Source: Delphinus delphis (Eukaryota > Chordata > Mammalia > Artiodactyla > Delphinidae). From it: a stretch of DNA of 64,000 nt. Under the pieces are notes generated by a model. It searched no databases. It worked only from the letters and a program-made list of their open reading frames with translations, and was not told the origin of the DNA. Position numbers and translations under genes: made by a program. The stretch is from contig NC_082694.2 of NCBI RefSeq assembly GCF_949987515.2, positions 10,409,958-10,473,957 on the forward strand, read 5' to 3'. Below, in pieces: positions 47,601 through 58,311 of the stretch (position 1 is its first letter; every line of letters begins with the position of its first letter).

Positions 47601-50600
47601 GTGTTGTGTGAAGTACGTGTGGCTGGTCCTATTTCCTCACTTCTTTACAGCGAGTCAGATGTCCCAATAGATGTGGAGACAGTCACGTCAACCCCTGTGC
47701 CACTTTATGACAATCAGAAGGCACGCAGCGTGATGAATGAGTGTGAACGGCATGTCATCTTCGCCAGGACCGACGCGGATGCACCTCCCCCTCCGGAGGA
47801 CTGGGAGGAGCACGTCAACAGGTAGGCTGCTTCTGAGAAGACCGGGCACTCAGGGTTAGTAGCCACCGCACTGTAAATGCGTATCGTTTTCACTGAAACA
47901 CATTTATTAGGAGCTTATTTCATCTGTAGCCACACGAGTCAGAACGTTCTCCTGTCTCTGCATGATAACTCTCAGCTCGCTGTGCGGTGAGCTTCTGGGG
48001 AGGAGAGCTTGTGTCTCAGCCATCTTTCCATCCCTGACACCTAGGACATTGCCTGGCACATAGTAGGCATATAGTAAATGTTGATTGAACAAATAAATGA
48101 GTTAAATTTGATAGGTGTGACCTGCTCTCTAGCATATACAGTACATGTTATGTTATGTACTAACATACGTGTATGTCTGAGTTACCCAGACTGCTAGAAA
48201 AAGAAACCCTGTTAAATAAATGTCCATTTGTATGACACTGTATTTACATTGTCTGTAATTAGGGTAGTGAAAACGTTCTGGAGTCGTACGAAAAGCTAAC
48301 AGATGTTTGATTTGAGTGGCTTTTAAAAATAGATTTGTAGGGCTTCCCTGGTGGCGCAGGGGTTGAGAGTCCGCCTGCCGATGCAGGGGACACGGGTTCA
48401 TGCCCCGGTCCGGGAAGATCCCACATGCCGCGGAGCGGCTGGGCCCATGAGCCATGGCCGCTGAGCCTGCGCGCCTGGAGCCTGTGCTCCGCAACGGGAG
48501 TGGCCACAACAGTGAGAGGCCCGCGTACCGCAAAAAAAAAAAAAAAAAAAAAAGATTTGTAGTCTGTGGTTTTGGGGGAACACTTCACCCCACTTTGATG
48601 AGTTTGCTGCCTAGTTTTTTTCGCTTACAGCCTACTCGCCGTGGGGACCCAGCACTCCTCTTTAGGTCATTTGTTGTTCATTTGGCAGATATTTATTTAT
48701 CTTTTATTTATTACATAAAACTTTATGAAGATAAAATTTACGTACCATACAATTCACCTATTTAATGTGTACTATCAGTGGTTTTTAGTATATTAATCCC
48801 CACAGTCAATTTGATGAACATTTTCCTTAACCCCAAAAGAAACTACATACCCATTAGCAGTCACTTCCCATTTCCTCCCAACCCCTCCAGCGCCTAGCAA
48901 CCACCAGTCTACTTTCTGTCTCTCTAAATTTGCCTTTTGCAAACATTTTATATAGATGGAATCATACAGAACGTGGTCTTCTGTGACTGGATTCTTTCAC
49001 TTAGCATAATGTTTTCAAGATTCATCCATGTTGATGCATGTGTCAATATTTCATTCCCTTTTAATGCTGAATGATATTCTATGGTATGGATGTACCACAT
49101 TTTGTTTATCCATTCATCTGTTGATGGATATTTGGGTTGCTAACACTTTTTGGCTATTACGAATAATGTCACTTTGTTCATATACTTGTTTTTTAAAAAA
49201 TAAATGTATTTATTTATTTATTTTTGGCTGCGTTGGGTCTTCGTTGCTGCCGCGGGCTTTCTCTAGTTGTGGTGAGCGGGGGCTACTCTTCGTTGCAGTG
49301 TGTGGGCTTCTCATTGTGCTGGCTTCTCTTGTTGCGGAGCACGGGCTCTAGGCAAACGGGCTTCAGTAGTCTTGGCATGTGGGCTCAGTAGTTGTGGCTC
49401 GAGGGCTCTAGAGCTCAGGCTCAGTAGTCGTGGCGCATGGGCTTAGTTGCTCCGCAGCATGTGGGATCTTCCTGGACCAGGGCTCGAACCCGTGTCCCCT
49501 GCATTGACAGATGGATTCTTAACCACTGGCCCACCAGGGAAGTCCCCATATACTTGTTTTTGTGTGGACATACGTTTTCATTTCTCTTGCATATATACCT
49601 AGGAGTGGAATTACTGGATCATATGATTACTCTGTCTAACTTGTGAGGAATTTTCAGATTGTTCTCCAAAAGGGCTACATCATTTTACATTCCCACCAGC
49701 GGTGTATGAGAGTTCCAGTTTCTCCACATCTTTGGCAACACTTGTTTTTAATCTGTCTTTTTCTTATTATGACCATTCTAGTGGGTATGAAGTGACATCT
49801 CATTGTGGTTTTAATTTGCATTTCCCTCATGGCTCTCTCTACATGTATTTACCTACTAAGGGAGTGTTAAGATCTTTATATCAGGGGTTGGTAAGTGGTA
49901 AACTTGCCATAATGTTGGAGAGCTCTTACTTTATAATAATGGAAGAAAAAGAAGTAATTTGATAGCAGGAAGGGTAGGAAAGTTTGAGGCTAATTGGCAT
50001 GGTTTATGAGTTTGGCTGGAAGCAGGGAATGAGACTGAGCTGGTGTGCTTATGTGATCAGGATAGTAGCTGTTGAAGGAGGAGCAGTTCTGCACCTTGGC
50101 TGAAGAGCTTTTGCAGAAGTTGTTCGGGGTCTTCAATTGGAATTAACGTTGTGCCCTAAGAAGGGGAAATGCTCTCTAGAGCTTCAGATAAAGAGGAAAA
50201 CTGCTGTGAATGAAGATCAGCTACTAGAGTATTACCGGAGTCAGTGAATTCAGGAAAGTAGTTTATCACCATTGTTACAGTTAATAATACTAAAAATACT
50301 GACTATGGTAGTAACAAAAAAGAACTACCATTTTTTGAGTGCTTTCTAGGTGCCAGGCATTGTGCCAAGCGCTTCATATGCATTCTCTCTTTTAAATCTC
50401 ACAACTCTCCTAGGCATATCCCTTCTTCATCTCTGTTTTACAAATGAAGAAACCGAGCTCAGGGAGTTGAAGAAACCTTAGGAAGTAGTGGAGCAAGGAT
50501 TTGTTTAAAGCGAGCAGTCTGACTCTGGAGCCCAGTGTTCTCAACTACTATACCTTCTCTTTAAGGGTAGTAAAAAGAGAGACCAGTTAGTTATGGCTGA

Positions 50601-53600
50601 ACAAGGTGGCCTCACACTTATGTGTCCTTTATGGTGTTGGTTGCCTTGTCCTCAGTTTGCAGTTTCAGAAACTGCATGGGAGAATTGCATGAATTTTTCG
50701 ATCAGTTCGCCCATGGTCATGATCAGAAGGTTTTGGGGGACTCTTCATGTTTACCAAAGTCATCAGAGACTTAATAATACATATGAATACCAGTTTCTTA
50801 ATTTATAAGGAGAGATACAACTGCAAGGCAGATGAGACACTGGGGTGGCCTGGCCCAGAGCATTGATTCTCAGTAGGAGAATCTGGGAAGCTATTCTGTT
50901 TGTGCAGTGGATGGCGAGTGGACAGTCTGCACAGGAGGTGCCCTCCTTCAACAAGGTAGCTGGATGCACCCATCTTTCCTCGAAGCAAGATGGGCCCACA
51001 GAGTTAGGCCAGGGCACACCTCCACCTGCCCAGTCCTGCAGAGAAACACTGACAGATTCTAATCTTTGGCTTGTCTTTCTCCATGTGGACCTCCATCCCT
51101 GTGTTATGACATTGCCACAGATTGATATGATTAATTAGCGCTCAGTTTATCTCAGATTATTTGTCTTTTAGTGTCTGATGAGATTTTGGAGGCGTCCTTC
51201 TCCCATTAGCAACAGGCTTACAAACCATCTCTTCAGGTAGGTTACTTTTGCACACAGTTAATTTCATTATTTGATGGTACTTACTGACTTCAATTTCAGA
51301 GGTCACCACTTTATGACCTTGTCCCCAAGTTCTGGATCTGTAGCCTGTTTGGAGGTTGCAGTTAGTTCTCTCTGCTTGATTGTAATCATCTTGTTGCCAT
51401 TCTTTCCCTTGATTTGATTGTTAAATTGCTGCTGCTTTTCTTCCTGTATAAAATCATGTAAAATTACAGTTTCCCACATCAAGAACTCATGGACTATATA
51501 GGACAGCTCCCTAGAAATCTGTTTTTCCTCAGAGAGATTACTGACCTCTCTTATCAGTGGATTCAGAAACTTAATTTTCTTTTTTAGTGCCCTATTTCAC
51601 CCTCTTGAATTATTTTAGTAGCAACTGCCTTCAGATAACTTTCTATGTTTAGAAAATGAAGGCCCCCCCACCCAGCCCGAACTGACTCTGAGTTTCTCTA
51701 GTAATGCCTGATATTTCATGAAGCAGTTTAATATCCCTCTCTTCTTGATTTAATTGTCTCGATCAGGGGTTGGCAAACTATGGCCTATGCGCCAAATCCG
51801 GCCCATTGCTTATTTTTGTATGGCCCATGAGCTAAGAATGGTTTTTACATTTTTAAGTGGTTGAAAAAAAATTTTAAAAAGACACAAGAAATTCAAATTT
51901 CAGTGTCCATAAATACAGTTTTATTGGAACACAGTCATGCCCACTCATTTAGGTATTGTCTGTAGCTGCTTTTGCACTACAGCTGTGGAGTTGCATAGCT
52001 GTGATGGAAACCACATGGCACACAAACTCTAAAATATTTACTATCCAGTCCGTTATAGAAGAAGTTTGCCGACCTCTGGTCTAGATTGCGTTCTTGTGTC
52101 TGCATGCCAAAATCGTGTGACCTAGAGAACCTTTGAAAATGTTATACATTTGCTGGTGTAGTAATGTTGTCCCCAAGAAGTTGGACCAGCTTTTTCCCCC
52201 AGATGTTTGTCAAATGCCAAGTTTAATTAGATGAACAGCTTTTCAAAGACATTTAACAAAATACTGCTGACATATGATACTTTGGGGCATTGCTCTCAAA
52301 TGGATTTTAGGACGTTGTCAACATTTCAGTAAAAGAATCTAGTGTCCTAAAGCAGGTTGTCTTATCTTAGAAATCAGAACTTCTGAATTCAATTGAAAAA
52401 AATTCTTCTTTTCTAAATTTGCTCTAATTATGTCTCTCAATATTATATGTATCTATATGTTAATCTCAGATGGATGTTTGAAATTTTGAGTTCAAGATCT
52501 TTGAGTTGTTTATTTTCCCTCCCTCTCCCTTCCTCTCTCCCTGCCTCTCTCTGTCCCTGTCATTCCTCTCTTCCTTTCTCCTGGTGTTTAAGCAAAGAAT
52601 TTTATAATCTGAAAAAGTAAGTGTGACCTTTTTCTTCTCTCTGATGTTCTTTCTGTCTCTCTGCTTGCCTTCTGGTTTAAAAAAAAATCCTTTAGACATT
52701 TTAATATTGAATTAGTATCAGAGAAAGAATTACCTTTGAAAATATCAGGTTCTGGGACTGATGTGACTTTTTGGCTGCTTTGGATAAGAGGAGCCAGAAG
52801 TCAGAATGTCATTTGGGTTCAGTGGGAGCGTGGAGAACATTAGTGTCTGATCTCATCTAAGCAATGGAGAGAAGGCATTTTTGTACTCATGAAAATTGAA
52901 TAGGTTTAGGTGGGGGGAGCGTGTTGACTCACCACAGTTCCCATCAGCTATTTGACTGTTTAGACTTGTATTTAAAATTCTGTCTCCTGTTTTTAAATTT
53001 TTCCTTAATTATATCTTTTGCATGCTCTTAATCTTGGGTTAGATCATTTTTTTCTGCCCACTTAATTTTCCAGCCTCCCACGAAACTGGCAAAATATAGA
53101 GAACATGTTTCAGTTCTTGGAATCACTTTGTTATATATCCAGCAACAATCCTAAGAACTTTTTCTGGGGATTTTAGATTCTCAACATTGTGGTTTTTCAA
53201 TTTAATTTCAGCTGACATTGGTGTATGGTAGTAATTTCTAAATAGCTTGTAGTCCCCTTCCCATTTTGTTCACATCATTTTCCTTGCTCCTGTCATTTCG
53301 GGTTTCAGGATAAATATAGAATAAGAAAAACAAATAGAGAAAACATCCTGTTGTATAATAAAGAACAGGATAATTTTGGAAACACTGTCGGTACCTCATA
53401 AATAAAAATTATACCTCATTCTCTGTCCTTGGGATTAAGGTTTGCAACATGATCAATGGGCTTTGAGAAAGGTCAAGAGATTGTTGAACATGAAGAAATT
53501 GTATTCATTGTTTAACCTGTTTGATTATCACTGAGCATTGCTGCTGGGGGTAAGGCTGCAGTATAATACTGCTTTCAAGATGTTGCAGGTTCTTTATACA

Positions 53601-56600
53601 TATTATTTTCACAGAACTGAAATTCAAAAATTTTAACACATCTTTCATTTCCACTTCAAGAGATTTATCCTTCAGAGATACTTGCACAACCGTGTAAAGA
53701 TATGGATAGAATAGATGTGTGTTTGAGTGTATTGGGGAGAGGAGGGATGGTCACTGTGACTGTTTATAATAGCAATAAAAGGGACACAACCTAAATGCCA
53801 ACCAGTAGGGTAGAGCCAGCCATTAAAAGCAAAGAAGTTTATTAAAATGGAAATATCCATGTATCTCCAGAGAGCTTTTTTTTTTTTTTTTAACGGTACA
53901 CGGGCCTCTCACTGTTGTGGCCTCTCCCGCTGCAGAGCACAGGCTCCGGACGCACAGGCTCAGCGGCCATGGCTCACGGGCCCAGCCGCTCCGCGGCATG
54001 TGGGATCTTCCCGGACCGGGGCACGAACCCATGTCCCCTGCATCGGCAGGTGGACTCTCAACCACTGCGCCACCAGGGAAGCCCCAGAGAGCTTTTTATA
54101 ACCACTTGTGGACATCCTCTGTCTCCTCCCACCACCACCAAATCCCCAAGCCCATCCAAGAATCACTATACATATGAGACATGCTACTCATGTTAGTGTG
54201 TCGTACATTTAAATAATGTGAAGGAAAATGAGATTATGAACCAGTGGGCTGGAAGGTGCTGGTTCCCACAAACCTTCCTGGTCCCAAAGTATCCTGAGTC
54301 CCAACTTGGAGTAAAAGCTTCTACTCCCCTACCTCCCAAATCCAGAATCTCTCTGAATATCAAGGCACAACAAAAACTGACCAAATCCTAATGAAGTAGC
54401 AGAAATTAAGCCAAGAGAGCTATGGGAAAATAAGAAAAAGAACGATTCCAGGAAACCTAAGACTGCTTCTAGTATGCCACAAGGGGTTATAAAAGGATGG
54501 GAGGCTTTGGAGGTTAAGGCGGATTGAGCTTTGGCAACAAAGCTACTACAGGTAGAGGGTACCCCTGAAGAATTCTGTGATCCTGGACTTCAGCTTGCTC
54601 CCATCAGTAGTCATAGCTACCTGAGCTTTTTACTGTTAGAAGGAACCGTGAAGATCATCTAGTCCATCTCTTTTACAGTCAAGGAGACTGAGGGCACACA
54701 GCCAGCTCCTGGCTCATAGCTAGTGTTCTCCTGGACTGTGTAACTGTGGTAAGTTGTCAAACTGGAGACATGGTAGGTGGAGATTTTATTTTACAGAAGG
54801 AAAGGATAATGGGATAACTGTGCAGTGTGCATAACAAAGGGTAATTTGCCTTCCACCTGCATGTTTACTGGGCCATGTTGTTAGAGAGATGACCTGTAGA
54901 AAAGAGGGTGTCTGGTTGGTGGGTTATGATGGCAAAGGTGCTAGTCTGTTATAAAGTAAGAGAAATGGAGATTGCTGAAGTTGTTTGAAGCAACTTCCTT
55001 GCGGTTCAGGCACCCTGTATAGTGAAGGGCTCAATTTACAGTTGGCCCACATGGTGTATCCGTGTTCCTCTGCTGCTCAGGACCCAGGCGCTTCTGTGGT
55101 AGGGAGTGAGAGGGTTTGAATTTGTACTCCACTATTTACAGGATTTAGAACGTAGTATGCACACAGTTCATCTGTTTCTTTATTCAGCAGATGTTCAAGT
55201 CCCTACTCTGTGTCAGACACTGCTTTATGTGCTGGGGATGTAGCACTTAAAATGGACAACAATCTCGGCCATCTTGGCCTTTACATTCTAGCAGAGGAGG
55301 ACAAACCAAGCAAATAAATAAAATGGATACAATGTGAGGTGGTGGTATGGCTGGATAGGGATAGGGAATCCCAGGGTGGGAGTGAGGTGTCGGCAGTTTT
55401 AAGTACAGGTGAGTCAGGGAAAGCCTCAGTAGGTGACATTTGAACGAGGACCTGGAGATTGGAGGGGGAGCCATTGTTTCAGGTAAGGGGAATGGATGGT
55501 TAGGGCCCAGTCTGTGCTGTGAGAGCATGCTGGATGTGCATGGGGGAGATAAAGGGAGGGGGCAATGTGGGGAAGCACAGTAAGCTGGGAACAGTCATGG
55601 AGGATGAGGTTGGAGAGGCAGGGGGGGTCCAGACAGCCCATTGCAAGGACTTGGGCTTTCAGCTGATTGAAATGGGGCGATTGAAGGGTTTGAGCCAAGT
55701 GACATGATCTGATTTAGGTTTTTGATTGATTTTTTTCCAAAATTGGTTTTCCAAAAGGCGGTACTAATTTATATTTCCATCAGCAAAGTTTCCAGAGATC
55801 TGGAACATCCCTGGAACACACAACAGTGTACTACTGAACTTCTTATGACTACATTTTTTTAAAAATTATTTTGTTTTTGGCTGCATTGGGTCTTCGCTGC
55901 TACGCGTGGGCTTTCTCTAGTTGTGGCGAGCAGGGACTACTCTTCGTTGCAGTACCTGGGCTTCTCATTGCGGTGGCTTTTCTTTGTTGCGGAGCACGGG
56001 CTCTAGGTGCGCGGGCTTCAGTAGTTGTGGTGCACGGGCGTAGTTGCTCTGCAGCATATGGGATCTTCCCGGACCAGGGCTCGAGCCCGTGTCCCCTGCA
56101 TTGGCAGGCGGATTCTTAACCACTGCACCACCAGGGAAGTCCCTACATTTACTTATTAATATTTATTTATTTATTTATTTGGCATCGGGTCTTAGCTGCA
56201 GCACCAGGTTCTTCGTTGTGGTGTGTGGACTTCTCTCTAGTTGTGGCACACAGGCTCTAGAGCGTGTGGGCTCAGTAGTTGCAGCGTGTGGGTTCTGTAG
56301 TTGGTGGCGCGCAGGCTCTAGAGCACAGGCTTAGTTGCCCCATGGCATGTGGGATCTTATTTCCCCGACCAGGAATCGAACCTACATCCCCTGCATTGGA
56401 AGGCAGATTCTTAACCACTGGACCACCAGGGAAGGCCCAAGGGGGTTGACTGCCTTTTCATGAACTGCCTTTTCATGTTCTTTGCCCATTGTTTTTGTTT
56501 TGAGTGTTTTGTCTTTTTCTTAATAGTTTTCTAGAGGCTTTTTCTATTTTAATGAAACAGTAGTTATTTTTTCATTGTGTTTTGACTTCATTTATGATAC

Positions 56601-58311
56601 TTAATTTTTTCCTTTATAGAAATTTGAAATTTTTATGTAGTTACATTTATCTTTCTTCTTTTTATGGCTTCTAGGTTTTAGGTCATACATAGAAAGTTTT
56701 ACTCATTCTAAGATACAGATTAGATAGGTAGTTAGATTTTTTTAATTACTGTTTTTTCCTAGTACTTCGGTCATTTTATTTTTATTTAACTTTTTATTCC
56801 ACTTGCAATTTATTTTGGTGTAAAGAGTGATGTGTAGGAATCCAGATTTTCTTTTTCCAGGTGGCTGGTAGTTGTCACAGCCCTATTTACTTTTTCCCTG
56901 CTGATTTGGAGCGCTACCTTGATCTCGTTCCAGGTTCTCCTTTGGGTCTGGCATCCACCTAAAATTGTTTAAAGGAGATTTAAGCACCAGTTTATTTTTA
57001 TGGCAGGGAGAGTTGGTAAACAATTGAGTATCTTCTGTTACCTTTCTCTTAGTATCTTTAGGAAGATTACTGGCCAGAGTTGGAGTATCAGAGTAATTAA
57101 GATTGCCAGGAGTGGGGTGGAGGGGGGCTTTAGTCAGCTCCACACTGCTGTGCTGCGTGTCATTATGTGGGGACAGGAGCAGTAGGACAAGTTTCTAATT
57201 GCAGGGAGTTTACAGCTGAGCTGGAGGAGGAACCATAAAGCCTTCCATAAGCAAGGTAAAAGTGTGTCTTCCAGGGTCATACGCAGGGATGATACAGAGT
57301 TAACTTATATGGAACAGACCATTCAAAAGTAAATTTTTTAATTGTGTGATATACAGGGAAAAAAATGGAAAAGGGAGAAAGGTTAGTGAGGGGTGGATTC
57401 TTAAGGAGTGGGAGAAGAGCCACTTCGTTTGTTACATTTTCGTTCCTAAAGCTGATTAAATAGGCCTCTTATCTTAGTCTGAGGTTTTAGTACATTAAAA
57501 TGCTTTCTCATCCTGTCTGCCTTTTTGTGTGAAATACTAAACTTGTGAAATTCAAATATGTCTGTGCAATGGTGCCATGCTTCTGTTTACTGATGGATTA
57601 TATTAGCCACTAGGTAATTAATTACCTTTGCTCGCACCAAAAAGACTCTGTTTGTGACTGGTTTTGACTTGTAGTGTGTATGTTAATACAAGTATATGTT
57701 GAGGTGGTTCATCGGCAGCATTGGTTGGCCAGAATCTGGGTGTTGTGCTTTAGCTTCGTTCTAAGCTACTTTGAGTTATACTGTTTCATAGTGGGAACAA
57801 AAAACATGACATAATCTTCTTTGTACAGTGTACGTGCATGGCGAGCATCCCCAGGGTTTGACTTTAATTCCTCAGAGTTTCTCTTATAGGACTGGCTGGA
57901 CAATGGCCCAGAACAAGCTATTCAACAAGATCCTCAAAGCCCTGCAGTCTGATCGGCTTGCCCGCTTGGCCAACGAAGGGGTAAGACTCTAGAAGCCTGC
58001 CCACCGTGGGCTCCCCATAGTTCGGGCCTCACGGGCTAGCTGACCTCACCCCGCTCCCCCCACCCCCACCTCACGTTGCTAACGAGGTGGCCCTCATACT
58101 TTGTCCCCCCACTTACACCTCTCAGGCTTGTAACGAGCCAGTGCTGCGCCGTGTTGCCGTGGACAAGTGTGCGAGGAGAGTGCGGCAAGCTCTGGCGAGT
58201 GTGAGCTGGGACACCAAGCTGGTCCAGTGGCTGCACACCACCCTGGTGGAGACCTTGAGTCTGCCCATGCTGGCCGCCTACCTGGATGCTTTGCAGACAC
58301 TGAAAGGGAAG
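44449..58311 (+). CDS. KANSL3: KANSL3, KAT8 regulatory NSL complex subunit 3, 5' part
   Basis: KANSL3 is a subunit of the nuclear NSL complex, in which KAT8 (MOF) acetylates histone H4 at promoters. It has also been reported at mitotic microtubule minus ends. Four coding-bearing exons (44449-44663, 47651-47821, 57890-57980, 58126-58311) join in frame to 221 residues beginning [20 protein letters not shown]. To my recollection this is almost identical to human KANSL3, which has about 900 residues. The region here is the N-terminal part before the alpha/beta-hydrolase-like fold. The ATG has G at -3 and at +4. Remaining exons must lie beyond 64,000: I searched 58,312-64,000 for the next segment and did not find it. 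It lies head-to-head with FER1L5, 7.6 kb between start codons, as in human. Confidence 0.96.
47018..47146 (-). mobile_element. CHR-type SINE, short form, antisense
   Basis: TTTATTTATTTATTTATTTA tail, TTAGTTCCCCAACCAG, TCCTAACCACTGGACCACCA, ending GGGAATTCCC. Confidence 0.9.
47426..47545 (+). mobile_element. CHR-type SINE, short variant
   Basis: GGGACTTACCTGGCGGTCCA head, GCGGGTTCGATCCCTG B-box, AAATAAATAAATA tail. Perfect 11-bp duplication AAAGCTGATTA at 47415-47425 and 47546-47556. Ends 105 bp before KANSL3 exon 3. Confidence 0.95.
47651..47821 (+). CDS. KANSL3: KANSL3 exon 3, residues 72-129
   Basis: TTTACAG acceptor, GTAGGC donor. Encodes [40 protein letters not shown] and [13 protein letters not shown] ends only about 105 bp upstream of the acceptor. 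Confidence 0.96.
48341..48552 (+). mobile_element. CHR-type SINE, GC-rich form
   Basis: Perfect 10-bp target duplication AGATTTGTAG at 48331-48340 and 48553-48562; poly-A of about 20 bases. Confidence 0.95.
48690..49870 (-). mobile_element. LINE-1 3' fragment, antisense, split by a SINE
   Basis: AAAATTTACGTACCATACAA, CTTTCACTTAGCATAATGTT, GGAGTGGAATTACTGGATCA, CATTCCCACCAGCGGTGTAT follow antisense LINE-1 order, related to the piece at 40316. Confidence 0.9.
49195..49546 (-). mobile_element. CHR-type SINE, full long form, antisense, nested in LINE-1
   Basis: Target duplication CATATACTTGTTTTT at 49179 and 49547. Antisense tail TATTTATTTATTTATTTTTG. Confidence 0.95.
50320..50560 (-). repeat. 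MIR SINE, antisense
   Basis: GAGTGCTTTCTAGGTGCCAG, TTTTAAATCTCACAACTCTC, TTTTACAAATGAAGAAACCG, CAGTCTGACTCTGGAGCCCA in the antisense MIR order. Confidence 0.8.
51764..52078 (+). mobile_element. hAT-Charlie non-autonomous transposon (MER1-group-like)
   Basis: Terminal inverted repeats CAGGGGTTGGCAAACT and AGTTTGCCGACCTCTG. Inner TACAGTTTTATTGGAACACA and AAAATATTTACTATCCAGTC. 8-bp target duplication with one mismatch, GTCTCGAT (51756-51763) and GTCTAGAT (52079-52086). Confidence 0.92.
53881..54083 (-). mobile_element. CHR-type SINE, GC-rich form, antisense
   Basis: Perfect 14-bp target duplication CCAGAGAGCTTTTT at 53867-53880 and 54084-54097. Confidence 0.96.
55190..55700 (-). repeat. Old L2/MIR-type interspersed repeat
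   Basis: CTACTCTGTGTCAGACACTG, GCTGGGGATGTAGCACTTAA and CCTTTACATTCTAGCAGAGG form a repeat block common in mammalian genomes. Family uncertain. Confidence 0.5.
55858..56142 (-). mobile_element. CHR-type SINE, long form, antisense
   Basis: Duplicated CTACATTT on both sides (55850, 56143). Head ends CACCAGGGAAGTCC. Directly followed by another SINE. Confidence 0.92.
56160..56438 (-). mobile_element. Older, diverged CHR-type SINE, antisense
   Basis: ATTTATTTATTTATTTGGCA tail, GCACACAGGCTCTAGAGCGT body, ending CCACCAGGGAAGGCCC. More diverged than its neighbour and in the same orientation. Confidence 0.88.
57890..57980 (+). CDS. KANSL3: KANSL3 exon 4, residues 129-159
   Basis: CTTATAG acceptor, GTAAGA donor. 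Encodes [20 protein letters not shown] and [10 protein letters not shown]. Confidence 0.95.
58126..58311 (+). CDS. KANSL3: KANSL3 exon 5, residues 160-221
   Basis: CTCTCAG acceptor, GTGAGG donor. Encodes [20 protein letters not shown] and [20 protein letters not shown], ending KGK. The intron before it is only 145 bp. Confidence 0.95.

Larger units (their letters stand above)
44664..47650. other. KANSL3: KANSL3 intron 2
   Basis: 3.0 kb. Two SINEs (47018, 47426) near its 3' end and a short TTTG run at 45,408-45,424. Otherwise no recognisable element; no exon seen. Confidence 0.8.
47822..57889. other. KANSL3: KANSL3 intron 3
   Basis: 10 kb. Repeats are listed separately. The stretches 51,140-51,755, 52,090-53,880 and 56,440-57,890 are AT-rich with a CT-rich run at 52,505-52,585; I recognise no element or exon in them. 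Confidence 0.8.
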
